This document shows, in pieces, positions 1-5,039 of a stretch of DNA of 8,081 nt. The stretch covers positions 1-8,081 of the forward strand of contig JBAQKP010000247.1 in assembly GCA_049301135.1 (NCBI GenBank), read 5' to 3'. This DNA is from JAYXXU01 sp049301135. Lineage in GTDB: Bacteria > Pseudomonadota > Gammaproteobacteria > Pseudomonadales > Moraxellaceae. The position numbers and the translations under genes are program-made. Each line of letters begins with the position of its first letter. Position 1 is the first letter of the stretch. Below the pieces are notes generated by a model. The model made no database searches, was not told the origin of the DNA, and was given only the letters and a program-made list of their open reading frames with translations.

Positions 1-1
1 A

Positions 2-604
2 GACATGGCAGATAATGATGTTTTTTTACAGGCATTGCGCGTCGCACAAGGCGCACGATTGGGTGACAGTATTTATTTTAATCGGGCACAATTTCTGCGC
101 GAAATTGGCCGAACTACTGGCAAGTCACAATATGAGTGGCTGCAAGAAAGTTTTTATCGGCTCACCAGCGGCACAGTACTAATTCAAACCAAACGCTATA
201 AAGCGGCACTCCATCTGATTGATGGATATGCGCTCGACGAAGAAACTGGCGAATACTGGCTGCGCATGAATCCAGAGATTATTAAATTATTCGGCCATAT
301 GGAATATGGTTTAGTCGATATGCACACGCGCTTGAGAATTGGGCGTAAACAGGATATGGCTAAATGGTTGCAAAATTATGTCGCCACACACGAAGAAGGC
401 AAAACTCATGTGATTAGCGCACAGTTATTACAACTTTGGAGCGGCTCGACTGGTCGGCTGCGTGACTTTCAGGCGCGTTCGTTGCTTAAGGCACTGCAAG
501 AGCTAGAGCGACTTGGCCTCATTCGCAACGCTCAGATCAGAAGCGATGGTAAAGTTTCTTGGTTGCGCACCCCTCAAGAACAGATCACTCAACCATCGGC
601 ATAG
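2..604 (+). CDS. TrfA-like plasmid replication initiator, C-terminal part (5' end outside window)
   Basis: Initiator that would bind the iterons just downstream and open the origin. The frame is open to the left edge; the first ATG, at 5, is probably an internal Met, because TrfA proteins have a further N-terminal region and the visible 199 residues match only about the last half of IncP TrfA. Visible correspondences are an acidic start followed by a V-x-Q-A-L-like helix (residues 3-14), the segment DSIYFNRAQFLREIG (21-35) in place of TrfA's ITFTFYELCQDLGW, a central strand region (55-90), and a second winged-helix-like part (115-188) with MAKWLQNYVATHE and ELERLGLIRNAQI. The product ends SA, and its stop TAG (602-604) lies inside an iteron. 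The family call is from recalled sequence similarity; the initiator role is supported by the adjacent iterons. Confidence 0.85.
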   Translation, partial: DMADNDVFLQALRVAQGARLGDSIYFNRAQFLREIGRTTGKSQYEWLQESFYRLTSGTVLIQTKRYKAALHLIDGYALDEETGEYWLRMNPEIIKLFGHMEYGLVDMHTRLRIGRKQDMAKWLQNYVATHEEGKTHVISAQLLQLWSGSTGRLRDFQARSLLKALQELERLGLIRNAQIRSDGKVSWLRTPQEQITQPSA

Positions 605-612
605 CTGCGCGC
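595..612 (+). repeat. iteron 1, lone copy over the rep stop codon
   Basis: A full match to the ATCGGCATAGCTGCGCGC core, followed by TTT as in the main block. It encodes the last two residues (Ser-Ala) and the TAG stop of the rep gene, and lies about 215 bp before the main iteron block. A single iteron apart from the array could serve initiator autoregulation or copy control by handcuffing; that role is inferred. Confidence 0.85.
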
Positions 613-766
613 TTTTGAGTCGCGACGAACCGATCATATCGGTCAAATTTCCGTTATTTCGATTTTTTATGAGCCGTAAATAAGCCTGATCACAGCAACA
701 TGACGCGCAAACTCAAGCACTAGGGCAAAGCAGCTACTATTATGGTCAAAATTAGTTTTCTGTAAT

Positions 767-780
767 GCATGCTGCGCTTT
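767..780 (+). repeat. possible decayed iteron
   Basis: GCATGCTGCGCTTT resembles GCATAGCTGCGCGCTTT with the central A and one GC lost. It lies about 47 bp before the equivalent bases of the first array copy, so it is not on the 21-bp grid. It may be a degenerate iteron or chance. Confidence 0.3.
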
Positions 781-809
781 AAGCATTTCAGGTTTAGTTT
801 AATTTGTCC

Positions 810-931
810 ATCGGCATAGCTGCGCGTTTCATCGGCATAGCTGCGCGCTTCCATCGGCATAGCTGCGCGCTTTATCGGCATAGCTGCGCGGCAAAACGGC
901 ATAGCTGCGCGCTTTATCGGCATAGCTGCGC
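810..931 (+). repeat. array of six direct iterons, 21-22 bp period
   Basis: Copies start at 810, 831, 853, 874, 895 and 916, giving spacings of 21, 22, 21, 21 and 21, about two helical turns, so bound initiator molecules would lie on one face of the DNA. The shared core is ATCGGCATAGCTGCGCG. Variation is confined to the edges: copy 5 (895) has AA for AT at its start, copy 4 (874) ends GCGG for GCGC, and copy 6 (916) ends GCGCAAA. All are in the same orientation as the two lone copies. The repeats are separated by only 3-5 bases, so this is an iteron array and not a CRISPR. Confidence 0.95.
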
Positions 932-985
932 AAACACCCTCAAAAAAAATGATTAAAATTATAGTTTTACAGCACATTTTTTCTC

Positions 986-1026
986 TTTAACCTATCTTTA
1001 ACCATATTCTTAACCATTTTTTAACC
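986..1026 (+). repeat. four phased TTTAACC repeats in AT-rich tract (probable unwinding element)
   Basis: TTTAACC occurs at 986-992, 997-1003 and 1020-1026, with the variant CTTAACC at 1009-1015. Starts are 11, 12 and 11 bp apart, about one helical turn each. The repeats begin some 55 bp past the last array iteron. AT-rich short repeats next to iterons are the known opening site in iteron plasmids (RK2 has four AT-rich 13-mers), so this is the likely DNA unwinding element. Poly-T and poly-A runs follow at 1037-1058. Confidence 0.7.
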
Positions 1027-1064
1027 TTAAAAAGACTTTTTTAATTTTTTAAAAAAAAGCTTAT

Positions 1065-1083
1065 ATGGTCAAAAAATAACCAT
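1065..1083. repeat. imperfect inverted repeat at the right edge of the AT-rich tract
   Basis: ATGGTCA and TAACCAT face each other (5-bp perfect ends, ATGGT/ACCAT) around an A-rich centre. ATGGTCAAAA also occurs as a direct repeat at 742-751, on the other side of the iteron array. Function unknown; it could be a protein site bordering the origin or chance in AT-rich DNA. Confidence 0.3.
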
Positions 1084-1230
1084 GTCGGTGCTTATCTGCT
1101 TGGTTGAAGTGTTCACTGAAAAATACACTTTTCTAATACTTAGCCCCAAGCAACGAGATTTTTAAATTCTAGGTGAAATTGCAAGATAAGACGTTATCAA
1201 GCATCAACAAACGCGTTAGAACAACATAAA

Positions 1231-1332
1231 ATGCTCTTAGAAGCTGTTCTTGAAGGAAATATGAGCCTTTGTAGCCTTATGATGGATCATGAGCTTAAAA
1301 CGCACAATAGCATCGGCATAGCTGCGCGCTAG
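1231..1332 (+). CDS. small ORF of 33 codons, unknown; possibly a gene remnant
   Basis: ATG at 1231 opens a short frame reading MLLEAVLEGNMSLCSLMMDH and ending with IGIAAR before the TAG at 1330-1332. The last six codons are supplied by the lone iteron at 1312-1329. The frame is open upstream to a TGA at 1174 with a plausible-looking peptide (KIRRYQASTNALEQHK), but has no ATG, GTG or TTG there, and no clear ribosome binding site precedes 1231. It may be the tail of a broken gene whose end was overwritten by the iteron, a small origin-linked protein, or no gene at all. I do not recognise it. Confidence 0.25.
   Translation: MLLEAVLEGNMSLCSLMMDHELKTHNSIGIAAR
1312..1329 (+). repeat. iteron 8, lone distal copy
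   Basis: A perfect ATCGGCATAGCTGCGCGC core 396 bp after the start of the last array copy, in the same orientation, beyond the AT-rich tract. It is directly followed by TAG, the stop of the small ORF. With iteron 1 it brackets the whole origin region. Confidence 0.85.
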
Positions 1333-1407
1333 GTTGGTTCGAAGTGTCGCCGTGTTTGATACGACAGATCAATAAGCGATAGTTATAAGTTAAGATATTG
1401 CTTTATT

Positions 1408-1447
1408 TAATAAAATTCCGTGTGAAACTTGCTAAAAATTTCACACG
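1408..1447 (-). terminator. probable intrinsic terminator of the isovaleryl-CoA dehydrogenase transcript
   Basis: CGTGTGAAA (1419-1427) and TTTCACACG (1439-1447) form a perfect 9-bp stem with an 11-base loop, 24 bases past the minus-strand stop codon at 1472. On the minus strand the stem is followed by GG and then a T-rich run (AATTTTATTAA, 1418 to 1408). The U-tract is interrupted, so efficiency is uncertain, but the position is right. Confidence 0.6.
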
Positions 1448-1471
1448 AAGCCCTAAAAACCTATCCAAAAC

Positions 1472-2635
1472 TCAGCGTGTTTCGTTAAACAGCTCACGAC
1501 CAATCAACATCCGGCGAATTTCGCTGGTTCCTGCGCCAATTTCAAGCAGTTTGGCATCGCGTAGTAAGCGACCTGCCGGACAGTCATTCATGTAGCCATT
1601 CCCGCCTAAACTTTGAATTGCTTCAAGCGCCAACTTCGTACCATTTTCCGCACACATTAGGATTGCAGCAGCAGAGTCTTTGCGTACCGATTCACCGCGA
1701 TCACACGCTTGCGCAACCGCATATAAGTAGGCACGGGATGAGTTTAAAGCGGTATACATATCCGCAATTTTACCCTGCATCAGTTGAAATTCGCCAATTG
1801 CCTGTCCAAATTGTTCGCGCTGATGAATATAAGGCAATACCAAATCCAAACTAGCCTGCATAATGCCCAGACTAATTGCAGCAACTACTACGCGTTCATA
1901 ATCAAGGCCAGACATCAAGACTTTAACACCTTGATTCAAACTGCCCAGAATATTTTCTGCTGAAATTTCGCAGTCTTGAAAAATAAGCTCGCAGGTGTTA
2001 GAGCCACGCATGCCGAGTTTATCTAGCTTAGGCGCTTGGCTAAATCCTGCAAAGCCACGCTCAACAATAAATGCAGTAATGCCATGTGCACCGGCTGCTG
2101 TATCAGTTTTGGCGTAGATGACATAAGTATCTGCATCAGGCCCATTGGTAATCCACATTTTAGTGCCATTTAAAATATACACGTCGCCTTTTTGATCTGC
2201 GCGTAATTTCATACTGACCACGTCAGAACCAGCATTTGGTTCACTCATCGCTAATGCGCCGATATGCTCGCCAGTCAGCAGCTTGGGGAGGTATTTTTGC
2301 TGCTGGGCAGTATTGCCGTTTCTAAATATCTGATTGACGCACAGGTTAGAGTGCGCACCATAAGACAATGCAATTGCTGCTGAGCCACGAGCGATTTCTT
2401 CTACAGCGATCACATGTGCCAAATATCCCAGTCCAGTGCCACCACACGCTTCACTGACGGTGATGCCAAGTAACCCTAAATCACCAAATTTTTGCCAAAG
2501 ATCCTGTGGAAATTGATTGTTTCGATCCACGTCTGCGGCGCGTGGGCTGATTTCTTTCGTAGTGAACTGTTCAACACTGTCACGCAGTGCGTCGATGGTG
2601 TCACCCAAACCAAAATTAATGCCGTGATAACTCAT
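1472..2635 (-). CDS. liuA: isovaleryl-CoA dehydrogenase
   Basis: A 387-residue FAD enzyme of the acyl-CoA dehydrogenase family that oxidises isovaleryl-CoA to 3-methylcrotonyl-CoA in leucine breakdown, passing electrons to electron-transfer flavoprotein. Near-diagnostic IVD stretches are LSYGAHSNLCVNQI (90-103) and GGNGYMNDCPAGRLLRDAKL (344-363), followed by IGAGTSEIRRMLIGRELF. The family signature AMSEPNAGSD is at 129-138 and the FAD-site REQFG at 273-277. The catalytic base is expected at Glu247 (GLDYER), matching Glu254 of human IVD, while the MCAD-type Glu site is Ala368. The length is normal. The start is supported by AGAGGGA about 8 bases upstream on the minus strand. It lies 93 bp downstream of the long-chain-type dehydrogenase gene and is probably in its operon. 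By eye it is more AT-rich than that neighbour. None of its usual partners (carboxylase liuB/D, hydratase liuC, lyase liuE) is in the window. Confidence 0.93.
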   Translation of the reverse strand: MSYHGINFGLGDTIDALRDSVEQFTTKEISPRAADVDRNNQFPQDLWQKFGDLGLLGITVSEACGGTGLGYLAHVIAVEEIARGSAAIALSYGAHSNLCVNQIFRNGNTAQQQKYLPKLLTGEHIGALAMSEPNAGSDVVSMKLRADQKGDVYILNGTKMWITNGPDADTYVIYAKTDTAAGAHGITAFIVERGFAGFSQAPKLDKLGMRGSNTCELIFQDCEISAENILGSLNQGVKVLMSGLDYERVVVAAISLGIMQASLDLVLPYIHQREQFGQAIGEFQLMQGKIADMYTALNSSRAYLYAVAQACDRGESVRKDSAAAILMCAENGTKLALEAIQSLGGNGYMNDCPAGRLLRDAKLLEIGAGTSEIRRMLIGRELFNETR

Positions 2636-2670
2636 TTGAACGTTCCCTCTTGTTAAACATGGCTGGTTTT

Positions 2671-2709
2671 AATCAATGCAGCACTCATTCATTCGGTGCT
2701 GCATTGATT
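2671..2709. repeat. long perfect hairpin between the two dehydrogenase genes
   Basis: AATCAATGCAGCAC (2671-2684) and GTGCTGCATTGATT (2696-2709) pair perfectly over 14 bp with an 11-base loop that contains ATTCATTC. It sits in the 93-bp gap, 19 bases past the stop of the upstream gene. No U-run follows on either strand (AAAACC on minus, GTAGATTT on plus), so it is not a standard intrinsic terminator. It may be an mRNA-stabilising or processing hairpin that sets the relative expression of the two enzymes. Confidence 0.7.
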
Positions 2710-2728
2710 GTAGATTTGACCTGAATTG

Positions 2729-3874
2729 TTACAGCGCGCGCGCGATAATTTCCTTCATGATTTCGCTGGAGCCACCGTAAATACGCTGCACACGGGCATC
2801 GGCATACATCTGGGTGATTGGATATTCCAGCATGTAGCCGTAGCCGCCAAACAACTGTAGACAGCGGTCAATCACGCTGCACTCCAACTCACTTAAGGTC
2901 AGCTTGGCAATCGATGCCGTCACGGTGTCTAGCTTGCCCTGATTGATCTGTACGATGCACTGATCCACAAATGCGCGTGCCATCACCGCTTGGGCTTGTA
3001 CATCGGCGAGGACAAAGCGGGTGTTTTGCATTTCGAACAAGGTTTTGCCGAATGCTTTACGCTGCTTTGTGTAATCAACGGTCAAGGCAATCGCGCGTTC
3101 AATCGAAGCAATTGCGGACACGCCGAGCATCAGTCGCTCATACGGCAATTCAGTCATCAAGTGGGCAAAACCTTTACCTTCCACCCCACCGAGTAGCGCA
3201 CTCGCAGGCACTCGCACGTCATCAAAATACAACTCACAGGTGTCTTGGCCTTTTTGGCCGAGTTTTTCGAGGATACGTCCGACTTTAAAACCCTCGACAT
3301 TGCGGGTTTCGACCAAAAACAAGGACACACCTTTTGAGCCAGCATTGGGGTCGGTTTTGGCCACGACAACGATCAGATCGGCCAAATAACCATTTGAGAT
3401 AAAGATTTTAGAGCCGCTGATCAGGTAATCATCACCGTCTTTGACGGCTTTGGTACGAATGCCTTGCAGGTCTGAACCCGCATTGGGTTCTGACATGGCA
3501 ATTGCGCCAATCATTTCACCGGATGCCAGCTTGGGTAAATACTGTTGTTTTTGCGCCTCTGTCCCTTGGTTGAGGATGTAGTGGGCGGCAATTGCATGGA
3601 CATGTGTGCCAAGCGCACGATCACCGGCATAAGCTTGCTCCTCAAACAAGATCGCCATGTGGCGAAAATCTCCGCCTGCACCGCCATATTGTTCTGGCAC
3701 ATCTGCGAGCAACACACCAAGTTCGCCAGCTTTTGTCCACAGCGCGCGATCAACGTGCTGTTGCTCGCGCCATTTGTTCTCATGTACAGCGATTTCTGTT
3801 TCTACAAAACGCCGAACGCTATTACGGTACAATTCAAGGTCAGAGTCCATCCATGTCGGGGTTGGGTAGGCCAT
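2729..3874 (-). CDS. acyl-CoA dehydrogenase, long-chain (LCAD/ACADL) type
   Basis: A 381-residue FAD-dependent acyl-CoA dehydrogenase, introducing the 2,3-double bond in an acyl-CoA in beta-oxidation. The closest family match I recall is mammalian long-chain acyl-CoA dehydrogenase: shared runs are TELPYERLML (241-250; LCAD has ELPQERLL), TKQRKAFGKT (269-278), MARAFVDQC (298-306), YMLEYPITQMYADARVQRIY (347-366) and SSEIMKEIIAR. The family signature AMSEPNAGSD is at 126-135. Glu246 on helix G is the expected catalytic base (Glu261 in LCAD), and the MCAD-type position is Gly367. The start is supported by GAAGGA about 7 bases upstream. It is the first gene of a minus-strand unit with isovaleryl-CoA dehydrogenase and is divergent from a TetR regulator. 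A branched-chain or terpenoid acyl-CoA substrate is as possible as a straight long chain. Confidence 0.88.
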   Translation of the reverse strand: MAYPTPTWMDSDLELYRNSVRRFVETEIAVHENKWREQQHVDRALWTKAGELGVLLADVPEQYGGAGGDFRHMAILFEEQAYAGDRALGTHVHAIAAHYILNQGTEAQKQQYLPKLASGEMIGAIAMSEPNAGSDLQGIRTKAVKDGDDYLISGSKIFISNGYLADLIVVVAKTDPNAGSKGVSLFLVETRNVEGFKVGRILEKLGQKGQDTCELYFDDVRVPASALLGGVEGKGFAHLMTELPYERLMLGVSAIASIERAIALTVDYTKQRKAFGKTLFEMQNTRFVLADVQAQAVMARAFVDQCIVQINQGKLDTVTASIAKLTLSELECSVIDRCLQLFGGYGYMLEYPITQMYADARVQRIYGGSSEIMKEIIARAL

Positions 3875-3900
3875 AAAATATCCTTCAGATCAGTCGTGAG

Positions 3901-3918
3901 GACTCGGCAATACGAGTC
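3901..3918. repeat. perfect inverted repeat in the leader of the long-chain-type dehydrogenase mRNA
   Basis: GACTCG (3901-3906) and CGAGTC (3913-3918) are perfect 6-bp arms around GCAATA. It lies between the predicted transcription start (near 3960) and the ribosome binding site of the minus-strand gene. It could be a small 5' leader hairpin or a site for a second regulator; its sequence differs from the TetR-type palindromes nearby. Confidence 0.45.
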
Positions 3919-3939
3919 AGTTAATGGGTTGGTTTAAAA

Positions 3940-3955
3940 TAGGTCAGTTGACCTA
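3940..3955. promoter_or_regulatory. operator-like palindrome O1
   Basis: TAGGTCAGTTGACCTA has perfect 7-bp arms around GT. It lies in the divergent region between the dehydrogenase operon and the TetR gene, a few bases downstream of the predicted start of the dehydrogenase transcript, where a bound repressor would block the polymerase. A near-identical palindrome lies 31 bp away, about three helical turns. TetR proteins commonly control the divergent neighbour through such sites; the assignment to this TetR is inferred. Confidence 0.75.
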
Positions 3956-3966
3956 GTATTAGTCCA

Positions 3967-3994
3967 ATTATAGGTCGGATGACCTAGAAGTCAA
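3967..3994 (-). promoter_or_regulatory. sigma-70-like promoter of the dehydrogenase operon
   Basis: On the minus strand, TTGACT (3994-3989) is followed after 16 bp by TATAAT (3972-3967), a near-consensus promoter. Transcription would start near 3960 and leave a leader of about 85 bases before the ATG at 3874. The second palindrome fills the spacer between the two boxes. Confidence 0.7.
3971..3986. promoter_or_regulatory. operator-like palindrome O2, in the promoter spacer
   Basis: TAGGTCGGATGACCTA is the same palindrome as O1 with one arm mismatch (TAGGTCG against TGACCTA). It overlaps two bases of the -10 box and almost the whole spacer of the minus-strand promoter, so a bound repressor would directly exclude RNA polymerase. 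Centre-to-centre distance to O1 is 31 bp. Confidence 0.75.
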
Positions 3995-3996
3995 TT

Positions 3997-4025
3997 TTGC
4001 AGACGCTCATTTTTGTGGGTAAACT
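3997..4025 (+). promoter_or_regulatory. candidate promoter of the TetR-family gene
   Basis: TTGCAG (3997-4002), a 17-bp spacer and TAAACT (4020-4025) make a moderate sigma-70 match, with a start near 4032. It lies just outside O1 and O2, so the regulator might be less tightly self-repressed than its target operon. A second weak option, TTGACC within O1 with TATAGG at 3969, would place the promoter inside the operators. Confidence 0.4.
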
Positions 4026-4070
4026 GGCACAAGCTGCCATGCAAGATAGGTATGACCGCATTTTTGTCTG

Positions 4071-4733
4071 TTGAGCATTGATATGTCACAAGATTTGGCG
4101 TCATCGCTGCGGCATAAGCCGTCGCTTACTACCGAAAAAGGCATGGAGCGGGCATCTGCAATTGTTGAGGCGGCGACGCGATTGTTTATTGCGGATGGCT
4201 TTGTTGGTTTGTCGATGCGTGCCGTTGCAGCAGAGTTGGGGATGAGTCTGAGTCACGTGCAGCATTACTATAAAAATAAAGAAGATCTGGTCGAGGCATT
4301 ACTGTACAGAATCTTAGATCGTTATCGCTGGGCGGTCGCTGAGATTCAATGCAGCTTGGAGGGTCAGCCTGCGATTGAACAGTTCTGCGCGGCGATTGAT
4401 TTGTTTTTGCATGACGTGACGCAGCAAGCCTTTGCGGCGGTGTTTTGTGAGATTTGGGCGTTATCCACTCGTCATACATTTGCCGCTGAGTTACTGGAAA
4501 AAGTGCAGTTGCGCGAGCGCAAGCAACTGCGTGCTTTGATTAAACCACTCTTACCGCGCGCTTCTCGTGAAGAGCTTAATTTACGTGCCACGTTGATGCT
4601 GCTGAGTATTGATGGGCTGGTGGTCTGTTCGGCACATCGGCGGCAAGATGTGGCAGCACTGCAAGTCCTGCTGAAAAACACGCGCCAGCAACTGATCAAG
4701 CTGGCCAGTGCCGACACGATAATCGAGGTATAG
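4071..4733 (+). CDS. TetR-family transcriptional regulator
   Basis: A predicted dimeric DNA-binding repressor whose ligand is probably an acyl-CoA or related metabolite, judged from its neighbours. The N-terminal TetR helix-turn-helix spans about residues 28-77 counting from the TTG start: IVEAATRLFIADGFVGLSMR, then AVAAELGMSLSHVQHYYKNK and EDLVEALL. The remaining 140 residues are helical, as in the TetR ligand and dimerisation domain; AAVFCEIWALSTRH resembles BetI-type C-terminal domains. Two starts are possible, TTG at 4071 (220 residues) or ATG at 4083 (216 residues); neither has a strong ribosome binding site and I slightly favour the ATG. It is divergent from the two-dehydrogenase operon with two palindromes between them, and convergent with the partition genes, only 18 bases apart. 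Confidence 0.88.
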   Translation: MSIDMSQDLASSLRHKPSLTTEKGMERASAIVEAATRLFIADGFVGLSMRAVAAELGMSLSHVQHYYKNKEDLVEALLYRILDRYRWAVAEIQCSLEGQPAIEQFCAAIDLFLHDVTQQAFAAVFCEIWALSTRHTFAAELLEKVQLRERKQLRALIKPLLPRASREELNLRATLMLLSIDGLVVCSAHRRQDVAALQVLLKNTRQQLIKLASADTIIEV

Positions 4734-4736
4734 ATT

Positions 4737-4748
4737 TATATGTATATA
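4737..4748. repeat. 12-bp repeat at the downstream edge of the par genes
   Basis: TATATGTATATA lies in the 18-base gap between the TetR stop and the RHH gene stop. It is the exact reverse complement of TATATACATATA at 5703-5714, in the promoter region of parA, so the two copies bracket the partition pair. The low complexity of the motif weakens the case for function. Confidence 0.4.
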
Positions 4749-4751
4749 GTT

Positions 4752-5039
4752 TTATATATTTAAATATTGCCGTAAAGCAGTGTCTACCAACTCAGTTTCG
4801 GTGACGCGGCGACCCTCTTGCATCGAGCGTTCAAACGCTTCACGTTTAAGGGCTTGTACCAATTCTGGTGTCAAATTAAAGATCTTGGTCAGTTTCGGTT
4901 GACCGCTGCGTGCAGGTGTGGCAGACACCGTTGTACTGGGTGTTTTTTCAGGTTGTTCGGCACTGACCCCGTCCAAAAAAGCACTGGGATCTTTTGGGGC
5001 TAAAAACGCGCGGGTATCCGGTTTTTTGCGCATACTCAT
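4752..5039 (-). CDS. ribbon-helix-helix partition partner of ParA (ParG/CopG-like)
   Basis: A 95-residue protein encoded just downstream of parA, its ATG overlapping the parA stop as ATGA (5036-5039), which implies translational coupling. Residues 1-48 are polar and rich in Pro, Ser, Thr and Lys, probably a flexible tail. Residues 49-95 fit a ribbon-helix-helix: a beta strand LTKIFNLT, a first helix PELVQALKREAFERSMQEG, and a second helix VTETELVDTALRQYL. Small RHH proteins with flexible N-termini (ParG of TP228) bind the centromere and stimulate the ParA ATPase through the tail; that role here follows from position and fold. A second Met at residue 3 could also be the start. Confidence 0.8.
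   Translation of the reverse strand: MSMRKKPDTRAFLAPKDPSAFLDGVSAEQPEKTPSTTVSATPARSGQPKLTKIFNLTPELVQALKREAFERSMQEGRRVTETELVDTALRQYLNI

Larger units (their letters stand above)
595..1332. other. putative iteron-type replication origin (oriV)
   Basis: This stretch of more than 700 bases contains no convincing large gene. It has the parts expected of an iteron origin: eight copies of an 18-bp repeat with core ATCGGCATAGCTGCGCGC (one at 595, six at 810-931, one at 1312), a strongly AT-rich tract from about 940 to 1080, and four phased TTTAACC-like repeats within it. It directly follows a TrfA-like rep gene. Iterons beside an AT-rich 13-mer-type opening region is the established layout of RK2-type origins. 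I could not find a perfect DnaA box. The outer limits of the functional origin are a guess set by the outermost iterons. Confidence 0.8.

Noticed and set aside
629..643. Inverted repeat ACCGAT-CAT-ATCGGT after the rep gene, considered as a terminator
   Set aside because: The stem is only 6 bp with a 3-base loop and no adjacent T-run; the nearest T-run is about 18 bases further on. It may be a minor protein site but I cannot support it.
810..931. Short regular repeats resembling a CRISPR array
   Set aside because: The repeats are 17-18 bp with only 3-5 bases between them, too short for spacers, and there are no cas genes. The adjacent TrfA-like gene identifies them as iterons.
720..977. Minus-strand ORF with repeated RAAMP and RSYAD residues
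   Set aside because: It is the translation of the iteron array; the repeats explain the peptide and there is no independent sign of coding.
2971..3288. Several ORFs of 60-130 codons opposite or within the dehydrogenase genes (for example 2971-3288, 3545-3937, 6609-6803)
   Set aside because: They are shadows of the strongly supported dehydrogenase frames, with Cys/His/Arg-rich unnatural composition and no start signals.
4461..4469. TTATCCACT, one mismatch from a DnaA box
   Set aside because: It lies inside the TetR coding sequence, more than 3 kb from the iterons. I saw no comparable DnaA box in the origin itself.
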